64,000 bases of DNA from Kineococcus sp. NBC_00420 (GTDB lineage Bacteria; Actinomycetota; Actinomycetes; Actinomycetales; Kineococcaceae), in the NCBI RefSeq assembly GCF_036021035.1, contig NZ_CP107930.1, forward strand, positions 3,410,001-3,474,000. Direction: 5' to 3'. This document shows, in pieces, positions 24,585-34,056 of this stretch. Position numbers and translations under genes: made by a program. The notes below the pieces were generated by a model. That model had not been told where the DNA came from, did not search any database, and was given only the letters and a program-made list of their open reading frames with translations. Each line of letters starts with the position of its first letter. The first letter of the stretch is position 1.

Positions 24585-25427
24585 GTGAGTCGACGCGGAC
24601 CGGTCCTGACGGTCTCGACGGCTGCGGCGGTCTCGGTCGCGTCGCTCGTCGCGCTGTCGATCTCGACGCACGCCTCGATGTGGTGGCTCTACCGGGACGG
24701 ACTCGACCACCTCGCAGGGCTCGACCCGCAGACGCTGTCGGGGTTCCCGCCCGCCGAGGCGCCCCGGGTCCTCGACTCGATCGGGCAGTCGGCGGGGTTC
24801 CTCGTCCCGTTCGTCGCGGTGATCGCCCTCGGCGCGGCGCTGTCCCTGGCCGGCCGGTGGTGGTGGGCGGTGGGTGCCGTCGTCGGACTCGACTGCGCGG
24901 GCGTCATCGACCGCGTCCCCCTGACCGGGGGTCTGTTGCTGCCTGCCGACCCGAGCCGGGCGACGTTGCCCACGGGATGGCCGTGGGACGAGATTGCCCT
25001 GGACGTCGGACTGGGTCTGCTGCCGGTCCTCGTCGCGGTCCTGACCGGGGTTCCCGCGGCGGCGACCCGGCCGGCGCTGCGTGTTCCCGGAGTCGCGGCG
25101 CTCGTCGTCCTGGTCGTCGGGACGGTTCTCCACCCCGTCGACCTCGATGCCGCGGCGGTGCTGCACGCGGCGCTCGTCGTGCTGGTCGTGGTGTCGACGG
25201 GGGTGGTTGCATCGAGTCGTACGAGCCGTCAGCTGATCTGCGGCGCAGCCGTTCTCGTGGTGCTCGTCGCCGTGCGGGCCCTCTTGGGTGGCTCCGGGTT
25301 CCCCGTCCTCGGGGTCGTGACGGTGCTCGCGGGACCGGTCGCCGTCCTCGCGACACCCTCGCTGACGCGCGCGTGGGTACGGTCGTTCCGTTCCGGCGAA
25401 GGGGTCACACCTTCCGAGGTGCGGTGA
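24585..25427 (+). CDS. Polytopic membrane protein, unknown function
   Basis: 280 aa, GTG 24585. Seven or eight hydrophobic stretches, for example AAAVSVASLVALSI, LVPFVAVIALGAALSLAG, VALVVLVVGTVLHP-like, AALVVLVVVSTGVVAS and VLGVVTVLAGPVAVLATP. No conserved motif seen. It follows the previous membrane protein by 43 nt and may share its transcript. Convergent with the DinB-like gene, 2 nt between stops. Confidence 0.7.
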   Translation: MSRRGPVLTVSTAAAVSVASLVALSISTHASMWWLYRDGLDHLAGLDPQTLSGFPPAEAPRVLDSIGQSAGFLVPFVAVIALGAALSLAGRWWWAVGAVVGLDCAGVIDRVPLTGGLLLPADPSRATLPTGWPWDEIALDVGLGLLPVLVAVLTGVPAAATRPALRVPGVAALVVLVVGTVLHPVDLDAAAVLHAALVVLVVVSTGVVASSRTSRQLICGAAVLVVLVAVRALLGGSGFPVLGVVTVLAGPVAVLATPSLTRAWVRSFRSGEGVTPSEVR

Positions 25428-25429
25428 CG

Positions 25430-25927
25430 CTACTCCCCGGTGCGTCCGTCGAGGCACTCCCGCAGCAGGTCGGCGTGCCCGGCGTGCCGGGCGTACTCCT
25501 CGATCAGGTGCACCAGCACGTCGCGGACGCTCACCGGACCGTCGCGGTGCGGGACCTCGCGGCCGAGGTCGGCTTCAGGGAGGTCGGCCAGCCAAGCGTC
25601 GGCGGACGCGACCTCCTGCCGCCAGGTGGCGAACGCCTCCGCCACGACCGCGTCGTCGGCCACCGCACCGGTGAAGGCGAGTTCCGGGTCTGCCTCGGTC
25701 CAGTAGAGCCGCGGGGTCTCGGGACGCTCGGCCAGGGTCCGTGGGAACCAGTCGCGCTCCACCTTCGCGAGGTGGCGGACGAGGCCGAGCAGGCTCAGTG
25801 AACTCGGTGGCACGGACCGGGTAGCGAGCTGCCCGGCGTCGAGGTCCTCGCACTTGCGCTCGATGACCTCGCGGTAGTGACCGAGGTAGTCCAGCAGGGT
25901 GGCCTTCTCGCCCACGGTGTCGCTCAC
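25430..25927 (-). CDS. DinB-like (DUF664) protein
   Basis: 165 aa from GTG 25927. LLGLVRHLAKVERDWFPRTL is the DUF664/DinB-like core, with candidate metal ligands His in that segment and the later EEYARHAGHADLLRECLDG. DinB-fold proteins include metal-dependent transferases that use mycothiol or bacillithiol, which suits an actinobacterium. The exact reaction is unknown. Divergent from the DUF2071 gene with 46 nt between starts. Confidence 0.85.
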   Translation of the reverse strand: MSDTVGEKATLLDYLGHYREVIERKCEDLDAGQLATRSVPPSSLSLLGLVRHLAKVERDWFPRTLAERPETPRLYWTEADPELAFTGAVADDAVVAEAFATWRQEVASADAWLADLPEADLGREVPHRDGPVSVRDVLVHLIEEYARHAGHADLLRECLDGRTGE

Positions 25928-25973
25928 GGCGGCTGACTCTGCCGAGTGGGGCCGGAGGGGGCAAGCTCGACCC

Positions 25974-26717
25974 GTGATCGACCGTCTCCCGCCCGTCACC
26001 GCCCCGGCCCTGTCGGGGCCGGTGATGATGCACCAGCACTGGGACGACCTCGCCTTCCTGCACTGGGCGGTCGACCCGGCGGTCGTCGCGCCGCACCTGC
26101 CGCCCGGGGTCCGCCCGGACGTCCTCGACGGGGTCACCTACGTGGGGCTCATCCCGTTCACCCTGCGCGGCGCCGGGCCCGGGCGGGCTCCCGCGGTGCC
26201 GTACGCGGGGACGTTCCTGGAGACGAACGTGCGGCTCTACTCCGTCGACGACGAGGGCCGGCGCGGGGTCGTCTTCGCCAGCCTCGACGCGACCCGGCTC
26301 GCGGTGGTCCTCGGCGCGCAGACGGCGTTCGGGCTGCCCTACCGGTGGTCGCGGATGCGGCGGGCGGAACGGGTCCGCGACGGTGCGCGCGAGCTGGCGT
26401 GGACGTGCCGGACCCGCGCGGGCGTGCGTAGCCGCATCGCCGTCCGCATCGGCACCGACCGGGTCGAGGACGAGGTCGCGGCATTCGTGACCGCCCGTTT
26501 CGGGCTGCACGTCGCCTACCGCGGGCGCACCTGGTGGGTCGCGAACGAGCACGAGCCGTGGCCCTTGCGCAGTGCCGAGGTGCTCGTCCTGGAGGACGGG
26601 CTGCGCGGGGCGGCGGGGTTCGACCTCGCCGGACCGCCGGACCACGTCTGCTTCGCGGAGCGGGTCACGACGCGGTTCGCGCTGCCGCGGGAACTCCCCG
26701 GCACCCGGACCCGTTGA
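25974..26717 (+). CDS. DUF2071 (YqjF-like) protein
   Basis: 247 aa from GTG 25974. HQHWDDLAFLHWAVDPAVV, LPPGVRPDVLDGVTYVGLIP, GTFLETNVRLYSVDDEGRRG and GVVFASLDATRLAVVLGA are the DUF2071 signature (acetoacetate decarboxylase-like fold). No assigned activity. Short divergent spacer with the DUF664 gene. The following 113 nt to the next gene hold no clear feature. Confidence 0.88.
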   Translation: MIDRLPPVTAPALSGPVMMHQHWDDLAFLHWAVDPAVVAPHLPPGVRPDVLDGVTYVGLIPFTLRGAGPGRAPAVPYAGTFLETNVRLYSVDDEGRRGVVFASLDATRLAVVLGAQTAFGLPYRWSRMRRAERVRDGARELAWTCRTRAGVRSRIAVRIGTDRVEDEVAAFVTARFGLHVAYRGRTWWVANEHEPWPLRSAEVLVLEDGLRGAAGFDLAGPPDHVCFAERVTTRFALPRELPGTRTR

Positions 26718-26830
26718 CCGGGCACAGACGCTCCCGAACACCCAGGAAGGAACGCCGCCGCCGTGCGCGACGACGCTCGATCAGACGACCCCCCGAGTAC
26801 GAACCTGCCTGAACCCGCGGGGGTGGTCCG

Positions 26831-28180
26831 GTGACGGACGTCCTCGCGCTGCTCCTGGGGGTCGTGGTGGTCCTCGCGATCACCGTGGTCACGGGCTACT
26901 TCGTGGCCCAGGAGTTCGCCTACATGTCGGTGGACCGCTCGGGGCTCAACGCCCGCGCCGCCGACGGCGACGCCGGCGCGCAACGGGCGCTGAAGGTCAC
27001 CAAGCGGACCTCGTTCATGCTCTCCGGAGCCCAGCTGGGCATCACCGTGACGGGCCTGCTCGTCGGCTACGTCGCGGAACCCCTCATCGGGGAGTCCCTC
27101 GGCGCGCTGCTCGGCGGCGTCGGGATCCCGGTCGGGGTGAGCGTCGGGATCGGCGCGGTGTTCGCGCTGGTGTTCTCGACCGTCGTGCAGATGCTGTTCG
27201 GGGAGCTGTTCCCGAAGAACCTGGCCATCGCGAAACCCGAACCCGTCGCGACCTGGCTGGCGCGCTCCACCCTCGGCTACCTCAAGGTGTTCGGCTGGCT
27301 CATCTGGTTCTTCGACCAGGCCTCCAACGCCCTGCTGCGGGCGCTGAAGATCGAACCCGTCCACGACGTCGAGCACGCCGCGACGCCCCGCGACCTCGAG
27401 CACATCGTCGAGGAGTCGCGCGACAGCGGTGACCTCTCCCCGGAACTCGCGGTGATGCTGGACCGGATCCTCGACTTCCCGCAGCGCGACGTGGAGCACG
27501 CGATGATTCCCAGGTCGCGGGTCGACACGGTCACCGAGTCCGACGACCTCGGCCTCGTCCGCGCGTTGATGGCCGTCGGCCACTCCCGCTACCCGGTGCT
27601 GGCCCAGGGTTCCGGCGACGTCATGGGGGTCGTGCACCTCGCCGACCTCCTCGCCACCGAGGAACCCGACACCGCCCCGGTGACCCGGATCATGCGGCCC
27701 GCGCTGGTGGCCTCGACGATGACGACGCTGCCCGACGTCCTGCGCCAGCTCGGCGCGACCCGCAACCAGCTCGCCTGCGTCGTCGACGAGTACGGCGGTT
27801 TCGCCGGCGTCGTGACGGTCGAGGACCTCGCCGAGGAACTCGTCGGCGAGATCACCGACGAGCACGACGACGCCCGTCCCGAGTACGTGCCGGTCGAGGG
27901 CGACGGGATCTGGGAGATGTCCGGGGAGGTGCACGTCGACGAGGTCGAACGTGCGCTCGGCGTCGACCTGCCCCGCGGGGACTACGAGACGATCGCCGGG
28001 CTGGTCATCGCCACCCACGGCGGTCTGCCGGAACCGGGGACGGAACTGCACGTCGAGTTGCCGGTGGACCCCGGCGAGCCCGACGCCGAACCCCGGACCC
28101 TCAGCGTCCGGGTCCTGACCGTCGAACGCCACGTCCCCGCCCGGGTGCGTCTGGAACTGCCCCAGGAGGGAAGCCGGTGA
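26831..28180 (+). CDS. CNNM/CBS/CorC-domain membrane protein (HlyC/CorC family)
   Basis: 449 aa, GTG start. DUF21/CNNM transmembrane domain (about 1-190: [56 protein letters not shown]), a CBS pair (about 215-340: [27 protein letters not shown]) and a C-terminal CorC/HlyC transporter-associated domain (about 360-440). The family is linked to Mg2+/Co2+ efflux. GTGA overlap with the second family member downstream, so the two are made together and may form a heteromer. Misnamed hemolysin in many annotations. Confidence 0.92.
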   Translation: MTDVLALLLGVVVVLAITVVTGYFVAQEFAYMSVDRSGLNARAADGDAGAQRALKVTKRTSFMLSGAQLGITVTGLLVGYVAEPLIGESLGALLGGVGIPVGVSVGIGAVFALVFSTVVQMLFGELFPKNLAIAKPEPVATWLARSTLGYLKVFGWLIWFFDQASNALLRALKIEPVHDVEHAATPRDLEHIVEESRDSGDLSPELAVMLDRILDFPQRDVEHAMIPRSRVDTVTESDDLGLVRALMAVGHSRYPVLAQGSGDVMGVVHLADLLATEEPDTAPVTRIMRPALVASTMTTLPDVLRQLGATRNQLACVVDEYGGFAGVVTVEDLAEELVGEITDEHDDARPEYVPVEGDGIWEMSGEVHVDEVERALGVDLPRGDYETIAGLVIATHGGLPEPGTELHVELPVDPGEPDAEPRTLSVRVLTVERHVPARVRLELPQEGSR

Positions 28181-29208
28181 CCGACAACCCGTTCGTCATC
28201 GTCCCGGTGACCCTCGTCATCGTCGGGCTCAGCGCGTTCTTCGTGGCCGCCGAGTTCGCCCTGCTCGCCGCGAAGCGGCACCGGCTGGAGGACGCGGCCG
28301 GGACCGCCGCCGGCCGTGCAGCGCTCAAGAGCGCCTCGGAACTCACCGTGCTGCTGGCCGGTTCCCAGCTCGGCATCACGGCCTGCACGCTGGCGCTCGG
28401 CGCGATCAGCAAACCCGCCGTGCACCACTGGCTGACGCCGGCGTTCGAGGCGGTCGGACTGCCGGCCGTCGCGGCCGACGTGCTGGGGTTCGTCCTCGCC
28501 CTGTTCGTCGTGACCTTCGTGCACCTCGTCGTCGGCGAGATGGCCCCGAAGTCGTGGGCGATCGCCCACCCGGAGCGGTCCGCGCTGCTCCTGGCCCTGC
28601 CGATGCGCGGGTTCATCTGGGTGTTCCGCCCGGTGCTGCTGCTGCTGAACTCGATGGCCAACGCCCTGGTCAGGCGGGCCGGGGCGGAACCCACCTCCGA
28701 GGTGGCCGCCGGGCACAGCCCCGACGCGCTGCGGCACCTGCTCGAGCACTCCACGAACGTCGGCGCGCTCGACGCCGGGTTCTCCGAGCAGTTGTCCGGG
28801 GCGCTGGAGCTGGAACGGTTGACGGTGCGGGAACTGCTCGGTTCGGCGCCGGTCTGCGTCCCCGCCTCGGCGAGCGTGGACGAGGTCCGCGAGGTCACCC
28901 GCCGCACCGGGCACCTGCGGATCCTCATCGGCTCGCCCGAGCGCATCACGGGGGTCGTGCACGTCCGCGACACCCTCACCGAACCCGACGGGACCCCCGT
29001 CACGCCGTTCGTCCGGCCGGCGTTCACGCTGGACGCCGACACGAGCGTGCACGTGGCGTTGACGCGGATGCGCGAGACCCGCCACCACCTGGCCGTCGTG
29101 ACCAGTCACGCCGGAGGAGCCGAACACGTCGAAGGGGTCGTCACGCTGGCCGACGTGCTGCGCCGGTTGTTCCCCCGCGAGGGGTCGGTGGCACGATCGG
29201 TCGGGTGA
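28177..29208 (+). CDS. CNNM/CBS-domain membrane protein (second paralogue)
   Basis: 343 aa. CNNM domain (AFFVAAEFALLAAKRHRLED, LAGSQLGITACTLALGAISK, HLVVGEMAPKSWAIAHPERS) then a CBS pair (MRETRHHLAVVTSHAGGAEH), but no C-terminal CorC domain, so it is shorter than its neighbour. Start GTG 28177 overlaps the upstream stop by 4 nt; its own stop overlaps the peptidase start by 4 nt. Likely partner of the upstream paralogue in ion transport. Confidence 0.9.
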   Translation: MTDNPFVIVPVTLVIVGLSAFFVAAEFALLAAKRHRLEDAAGTAAGRAALKSASELTVLLAGSQLGITACTLALGAISKPAVHHWLTPAFEAVGLPAVAADVLGFVLALFVVTFVHLVVGEMAPKSWAIAHPERSALLLALPMRGFIWVFRPVLLLLNSMANALVRRAGAEPTSEVAAGHSPDALRHLLEHSTNVGALDAGFSEQLSGALELERLTVRELLGSAPVCVPASASVDEVREVTRRTGHLRILIGSPERITGVVHVRDTLTEPDGTPVTPFVRPAFTLDADTSVHVALTRMRETRHHLAVVTSHAGGAEHVEGVVTLADVLRRLFPREGSVARSVG

Positions 29209-30995
29209 CCGAAGCTGACGTGCCCCGCTGGGAGAAGCGTTTCCGTGCCGGCCGGGTGGGCCTGCCCGAGTGGGCGGAGGACGCACCGGACCGGTGCGTC
29301 GTCGAGGCGACCGTCGCGGGGGTCCTCGAGGTGCACTCCTTCGAGGCCGCGTCGGGGGAGTTGCGCCGCCTCACCGACCGCCCGGAGGGCACGTCGAGCG
29401 CGACGATCGACCACGCGGGGGAGTTCGTGTGGTGGTTCGACGACACCGCCGGCGACGAGTACGGCGTGTGGCGGCGGCAACCCTTCGGGTCCGCCCCGGG
29501 AACCTCCGTCGAGGACCCGCTGGGGTTGCCGGCTGCCTACCCGGCGGGTCTGTCGATGGGGCGCAGCGGGGTCGTCGTCGTGGGTTCGCAGGACGACGAC
29601 TACGGCACCCGCATCGACGTGGTGCGCGACGGGCGGGCGCGGCGGGTCTACGAGCACCGCGAGGACGCCTGGGCCGGTGACCTCTCGCCCGACGAGCAGT
29701 GGCTCGCGATCGCGCACTCCGAGCACGGCGACTCCCGCCACCCCGACCTGCGGGTGCTGCTCCTCGCCGACGGGTCCACCGTCGCCGAACTCTCCGACGG
29801 CCCGGGCAAGGGCGTGTCCCCGCTGGGTTTCTCTCCCGTCCCGGGCGACCCGCGCCTGCTCGTCGAGCACGAACGCCACGGCCGCGCGGAACTGCTGGTC
29901 CTCGACGTCCTGACCGGGGCGGAGACCCCCGTCGAGCTGGGGGTCCCCGGCGAGGTCGCGGGGGCGGAGTGGACCCGGGACGGTTCCGGCCTGGTCGTCC
30001 TGCTCGACCACGAGGCCCGGACCCTCGCGCACCGGGTCACCCTGGGAACCGCTGCGGTGGAAGCGATCGGGCCGACCACGGGGAGCGTCGGCGGCGCGAC
30101 CGCCCGTCCCGACGGCGACGTGTGGCTGACCTGGTCCTCCTCGGCGACGCCGTCCGTCGTGCGGAACCTGGCCGGCGACGTCCTGCTGCGGGCGCCCGGG
30201 GAACCGGCACCGGAGTCCGTCGAGGTCCGCGACGTGTGGGTCGAGGGGGAGGGCGGGCGGATCCACGCCCTGCTCCGCCTCCCCGCCGGGGCGGACGGGC
30301 CAGTGCCGGTGCCATTGCCGTTGGTCGTCGAGGTCCACGGCGGCCCGACCGCGCACGACACCGACGCGTTCCGCCCCTACTGCGCGACGTGGGTCGACGA
30401 GGGTTTCGCCGTCGTCCAGGTGAACTACCGCGGGTCGACGGGCTACGGGTCGGTCTGGCGCGACGCCCTGGAGGCACGGGTCGGGCACGTCGAACTCGCC
30501 GACATCGCGGCCGTCGCCGACCACCTCGTCGCCGAGGGGATCGCGGACCCGCGGCGGTTGGTGCTGGCGGGGGCGTCCTGGGGTGGGTTCCTCACGCTGC
30601 TGGGGCTGGGCACCCAGCCGCAGCGGTGGGCGCTCGGGCTGGCGGGGGTCCCCGTCGCCGACTACGTCGCGGCCTACGAGGACGAGATGGAGGGGTTGAA
30701 GGCCTTCGACCGGTCGTTGTTCGGCGGGTCCCCGAGCGAGGTCCCGGAGAAGTACGCCGACTCCTCACCGCTGACCTACGTCGACGCCGTCACCGCGCCG
30801 GTACTGGTGCTGGCCGGTCGCAACGACCCCCGCTGCCCGATCCGGCAGATCGACAACTACCTGGAGCGGCTGGACGCCCGCGGCGCGACCCACGAGGTGT
30901 ACCGCTACGACGCGGGTCACGGCTCGCTGCTCGACGACGAGCGGGTCCGGCAGATGCGGGTCGAACTCGACTTCATCGCCCGCCACCTCCCCTGA
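29205..30995 (+). CDS. S9 family prolyl oligopeptidase-like peptidase
   Basis: 596 aa, start GTG 29205 coupled to the CNNM gene (GTGA). N-terminal beta-propeller (about 1-340) and alpha/beta-hydrolase domain with nucleophile Ser in AGASWGGFLTLL (near 457), Asp in LAGRNDPRCPI (near 540) and His in YDAGHGSLLDD (near 571). Oxyanion region VEVHGGPTAHD and VNYRGSTGYG. Acts on small peptides in the cytoplasm (no signal peptide). The link with the CNNM pair is only operonic. Followed by copy 3 of the palindrome. Confidence 0.92.
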   Translation: MTEADVPRWEKRFRAGRVGLPEWAEDAPDRCVVEATVAGVLEVHSFEAASGELRRLTDRPEGTSSATIDHAGEFVWWFDDTAGDEYGVWRRQPFGSAPGTSVEDPLGLPAAYPAGLSMGRSGVVVVGSQDDDYGTRIDVVRDGRARRVYEHREDAWAGDLSPDEQWLAIAHSEHGDSRHPDLRVLLLADGSTVAELSDGPGKGVSPLGFSPVPGDPRLLVEHERHGRAELLVLDVLTGAETPVELGVPGEVAGAEWTRDGSGLVVLLDHEARTLAHRVTLGTAAVEAIGPTTGSVGGATARPDGDVWLTWSSSATPSVVRNLAGDVLLRAPGEPAPESVEVRDVWVEGEGGRIHALLRLPAGADGPVPVPLPLVVEVHGGPTAHDTDAFRPYCATWVDEGFAVVQVNYRGSTGYGSVWRDALEARVGHVELADIAAVADHLVAEGIADPRRLVLAGASWGGFLTLLGLGTQPQRWALGLAGVPVADYVAAYEDEMEGLKAFDRSLFGGSPSEVPEKYADSSPLTYVDAVTAPVLVLAGRNDPRCPIRQIDNYLERLDARGATHEVYRYDAGHGSLLDDERVRQMRVELDFIARHLP

Positions 30996-30999
30996 GGCC

Positions 31000-31063
31000 C
31001 GCGGAAACAACACTTTCCGCCCTCACGAGTCCGCTCGTGAGGGCGGAAAGTGTTGTTTCCGCG
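31000..31063. repeat. Dispersed palindrome, copy 3
   Basis: The longest copy: perfect 30-bp arms (31000-31029 and 31034-31063) with a 4-nt loop TCCG. Same core CGGAAACAACACTTTCCG. Starts 5 nt after the peptidase stop and ends 15 nt before the stop of the convergent TetR gene. Confidence 0.88.
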
Positions 31064-31077
31064 CGGCCGGGGGCGGC

Positions 31078-31644
31078 TCAGGAGGGGGCGGGGGCGCCGA
31101 AGCGGAGGCCGTCGACGAGGAGGGCGACCATCCGGTCGGTGTGCTCGGGGTCGCCCTCGGCGGGGATCGACAGGTTCGCGACGGCGGTCAGCAGGTCGTG
31201 GGCGTCGACGTCGCGCCGGATCTCACCGGCCGCGGCGTCGAGGAGCGACTCCAGGGCCGGCAGGTAGCGCGCCCGGAAGTAGGCGGGCAGGGGCTCGAAG
31301 GCCGGATCGCCGGAGTGCAGGGCCGCGGCGAGGCCGCGCTTGGTGGCGATGAACCGGGTGAACCGGAGCAGCCAGGCGAGCAGCGCGTCCACGGGCGGGA
31401 GCTCGGCGGCGAGGCGGGGGGCCTCGTCGGCGCAGGCGTCGACCTCGTGGGTGAACACCGCCGTCACCAGGTCCGAGCGCAGCGGGAAGTGCCGGTAGAC
31501 CGTGCCGACCCCGACGCCGGCCTTCGCGGCGATCTCGCGGACGGGGGCGTCGACGCCGGCGGTCGCGAAGACCTCGCGGGCCGCGGCCAGCAGTGACTCC
31601 ACGTTGCGGCGGGCGTCCGCCCGCACCCGTCGTTCCTCCGCCAC
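31078..31644 (-). CDS. TetR-family regulator
   Basis: 188 aa, GTG 31644. N-terminal HTH: LLAAAREVFATAGVDAPVRE, IAAKAGVGVGTVYRHFPLR. C-terminal ligand domain of the TetR_C type (FIATKRGLAAALHSGD). Two palindromes in the 87-bp divergent spacer are its likely operators, so it should repress itself and the aldo/keto reductase. Inducer unknown. Confidence 0.9.
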   Translation of the reverse strand: MAEERRVRADARRNVESLLAAAREVFATAGVDAPVREIAAKAGVGVGTVYRHFPLRSDLVTAVFTHEVDACADEAPRLAAELPPVDALLAWLLRFTRFIATKRGLAAALHSGDPAFEPLPAYFRARYLPALESLLDAAAGEIRRDVDAHDLLTAVANLSIPAEGDPEHTDRMVALLVDGLRFGAPAPS

Positions 31645-31661
31645 CGGACCCCCTTGCGTAA

Positions 31662-31701
31662 ACGGAACGTCGTTCCGTACAGTTGCGGAAGCACGTTCCG
31701 C
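31662..31701. promoter_or_regulatory. TetR operators between tetR and the aldo/keto reductase gene
   Basis: ACGGAACG-T-CGTTCCGT (31662-31678) is a perfect inverted repeat around one base; GCGGAA-N5-TTCCGC (31685-31701) is a second, related one. Both share GGAAC/GTTCC half-sites. The reductase ribosome site TGGAGGG follows at 31720-31726. Confidence 0.7.
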
Positions 31702-31731
31702 TTACGTCGATGCTACCCGTTGGAGGGTCCC

Positions 31732-32760
31732 GTGCAGTACCGCAACCTGGGTCGAACCGGAATCAAGGTCAGCCCCTACGCCCTCGGCACGATGATGTTC
31801 GGCGCGATCGGCAACCCCGACCACGAGGACTCGATCAAGATCATCCACAAGGCGCTCGACGCCGGGGTGAACGTCGTCGACACCGCCGACTTCTACTCGA
31901 ACGGCGAGTCCGAGGAGATCCTCGGCAAGGCGCTGAAGGGCCGTCGCGACGACGTCGTCCTTGCCACCAAGTTCCACCTGCCGATGGGGGAGGACCCGAA
32001 CATGCGGGGGAACTCCCGCCGCTGGATCACCACCTCCATCGAGAACTCGCTGCGCCGCCTCGCTACCGACCACGTCGACCTCTACCAGGTCCACCGGCCC
32101 GACCCCGAGACCGACGTCGAGGAGACGCTGTCGGCGCTGACCGACCTCGTCCGGGCCGGCAAGGTCCGCGCCATCGGGACCTCGAGCTTCCCGGCCAGCG
32201 AGATCGTCGAGGCCCAGGTCGTCGCCGAACGGCGCGGGCTGCAGCGCTTCCGCACCGAGCAGCCGACCTACTCGATCATGAACCGCGGGATCGAGAACGA
32301 GGTCCTGCCGGTGGCGCAGCGCTACGGCATGGGGACGCTGGTCTACTCACCGCTCGCCGGCGGGATGCTCACCGGCCGCTACCGCAAGGGGCAGGAGACC
32401 GACGGTCGCCGGGCCGCCTACGGATTCAAGTACCTCAGCGACGAACGCCGGCTCGACGTCGTCGAGGAACTCGTCACGCTCGCGGCCGACCTCGGCGTGA
32501 AGCTCACCCACCTGGCGATGGCCTTCGCGATCGCCCACCCGGGCGTGACGTCGGCGATCATCGGCCCGCGCACGATGGAGCAGCTCGACGACCTCCTCGC
32601 CGGCGCCGACCTCCACCTCGACGACGCCATGCTGGACCGGATCGACGAGATCGTCCCGCCCGGCACCGACGTCAGCCCGCTCGACATGGCCTACCGGACG
32701 CCGCCGATCCTCACGCCGTCGCTGCGTCGCCGTCCGGCGCAGGAGCGCCCCGCGGCCTGA
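31732..32760 (+). CDS. Aldo/keto reductase
   Basis: 342 aa from GTG 31732 with TGGAGGG 5 nt upstream. Catalytic tetrad: Asp in VVDTADFYSNG (near 50), Tyr in the same segment (near 55), Lys in LATKFHLP (near 80) and His in YQVHRPDPET (near 120). NADPH-binding end IIGPRTMEQLDDLLAGADL. Member of the AKR11/YajO-like group that reduces small carbonyls. Under the divergent TetR regulator. The stop abuts the convergent mntH stop. Confidence 0.9.
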   Translation: MQYRNLGRTGIKVSPYALGTMMFGAIGNPDHEDSIKIIHKALDAGVNVVDTADFYSNGESEEILGKALKGRRDDVVLATKFHLPMGEDPNMRGNSRRWITTSIENSLRRLATDHVDLYQVHRPDPETDVEETLSALTDLVRAGKVRAIGTSSFPASEIVEAQVVAERRGLQRFRTEQPTYSIMNRGIENEVLPVAQRYGMGTLVYSPLAGGMLTGRYRKGQETDGRRAAYGFKYLSDERRLDVVEELVTLAADLGVKLTHLAMAFAIAHPGVTSAIIGPRTMEQLDDLLAGADLHLDDAMLDRIDEIVPPGTDVSPLDMAYRTPPILTPSLRRRPAQERPAA

Positions 32761-34005
32761 TCACCCCGTGAAGGTCAGCCAGAGCAGGGCGACGTTGAGC
32801 ACGACGACGGCGACGACGGCGACCGTCGCGGCGACCTGGGTGGCGCGGCGGTTGGCGTGCTCGCCCATGAGCTCGCGGGAACTCGTGAGCCGGACCAGGG
32901 GGATCAGCGCGAACGGGATCCCGAAGCTCAGGACGACCTGGGAGACGACGAGGGCGCGGGTCGGGTCCACCCCGATCCCCAGGCACACCAGCGCCGGGAT
33001 CAACGTCACCACCCGGCGGACCAGCAGCGGAACCTCGATCCGCAGCAACCCCTGCATGATCACCGCGCCGGCGTAGGCCCCGACGGACGTCGAGGCCAGA
33101 CCGGAGGCCAGCAGGCCGATCGCGAAGAACAGGGCCGCGCCGGTTCCGAGGTGGGTGGCCACGGCGGCGTGCGCGCCCTCGAGGGTCTCGGTGCCGGGGA
33201 CTCCGCGGAGCGCCGAGGCCGCCAGTAGCAGCATCGAGATGTTCACCAGACCGGCCACGACGAGCGCCGCGACGACGTCGATCCGGGTCGCGCCGAGCAC
33301 CCGCCGGCGCTGCTCCGGGGCGACGGTGCCGTGGTGGTCGCGGGCCATCGCGGAGTGCAGGTAGACCGCGTGCGGCATGACCGTCGCGCCCAGCATGCTG
33401 GCCGCGATCAGGACGGTCTCGGAGCCGGCGAAGCGCGGGACGAGGCCCTTTACGGCCTCGCCCGCGTCGGGCGGTGAGTAGAAGTTCCCGGACACGAACC
33501 CGATGACGATGACCAGCAGCAGTCCCATGATCACGGCCTCGAACCGGCGGACCCCGTTGCGGTGCTGCAGGGCGAGCACGGCCACCGACACGACGCCGAC
33601 GATGACCCCGCCCAGCAGCAGCGGGATGTGGAAGAGCAGGTGCAGGGCGACGGCACCACCGATGACCTCGGCGAGGTCGGTGGCCACCGCGACGAGCTCG
33701 GCCTGGGCCCAGAAGGCCAGCCGGGACTTCTGACCCAACCGGTCCCGCAGCACCTCCGGCAGCGTCCGGTCGGTGATCACGGCGAGCTTGGCCGAGAGGT
33801 ACTGCACGAGGACGGCCATCGCGTTCGCGACGACGAGCACCCAGAGGAGCAGGTACCCGTACCCGGCGCCGGCCGTGAGGTTCGCGGCGACGTTGCCGGG
33901 GTCGACGTAGGCGATGGCCGCGACGAACGCCGGCCCCAGCAGTCGCAGCAGGGGTCGGCGTCCGGCGGTGCGGGCGGGCGCGTCGGCGCGGGCGTCCGTC
34001 GTCAT
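32761..34005 (-). CDS. mntH: Nramp-type divalent metal (Mn2+) transporter
   Basis: 414 aa, about 11 transmembrane helices. The metal-site motif DPGN occurs in AIAYVDPGNVAANLTAG and MPHA in GATVMPHAVYLHSAMAR, both diagnostic of Nramp. Imports Mn2+ (and Fe2+) with protons. ATG 34005. A compact inverted repeat 18 nt upstream may bind an MntR/DtxR-type regulator. Convergent with the reductase gene with no space between stops. Confidence 0.94.
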   Translation of the reverse strand: MTTDARADAPARTAGRRPLLRLLGPAFVAAIAYVDPGNVAANLTAGAGYGYLLLWVLVVANAMAVLVQYLSAKLAVITDRTLPEVLRDRLGQKSRLAFWAQAELVAVATDLAEVIGGAVALHLLFHIPLLLGGVIVGVVSVAVLALQHRNGVRRFEAVIMGLLLVIVIGFVSGNFYSPPDAGEAVKGLVPRFAGSETVLIAASMLGATVMPHAVYLHSAMARDHHGTVAPEQRRRVLGATRIDVVAALVVAGLVNISMLLLAASALRGVPGTETLEGAHAAVATHLGTGAALFFAIGLLASGLASTSVGAYAGAVIMQGLLRIEVPLLVRRVVTLIPALVCLGIGVDPTRALVVSQVVLSFGIPFALIPLVRLTSSRELMGEHANRRATQVAATVAVVAVVVLNVALLWLTFTG

Positions 34006-34022
34006 CGCAGCATCATGGCAGA

Positions 34023-34040
34023 AGTTCGGAGCACCGAACT
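34023..34040. promoter_or_regulatory. Inverted repeat upstream of mntH (candidate metal-regulator operator)
   Basis: AGTTCGG-AGCA-CCGAACT is a perfect 7-bp inverted repeat, and another AGTTCGG half follows at 34045-34051. It lies between mntH and the end of the GNAT gene, so mntH probably starts its own transcript here. The regulator is unknown. Confidence 0.55.
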
Positions 34041-34056
34041 CTGGAGTTCGGTGGCG

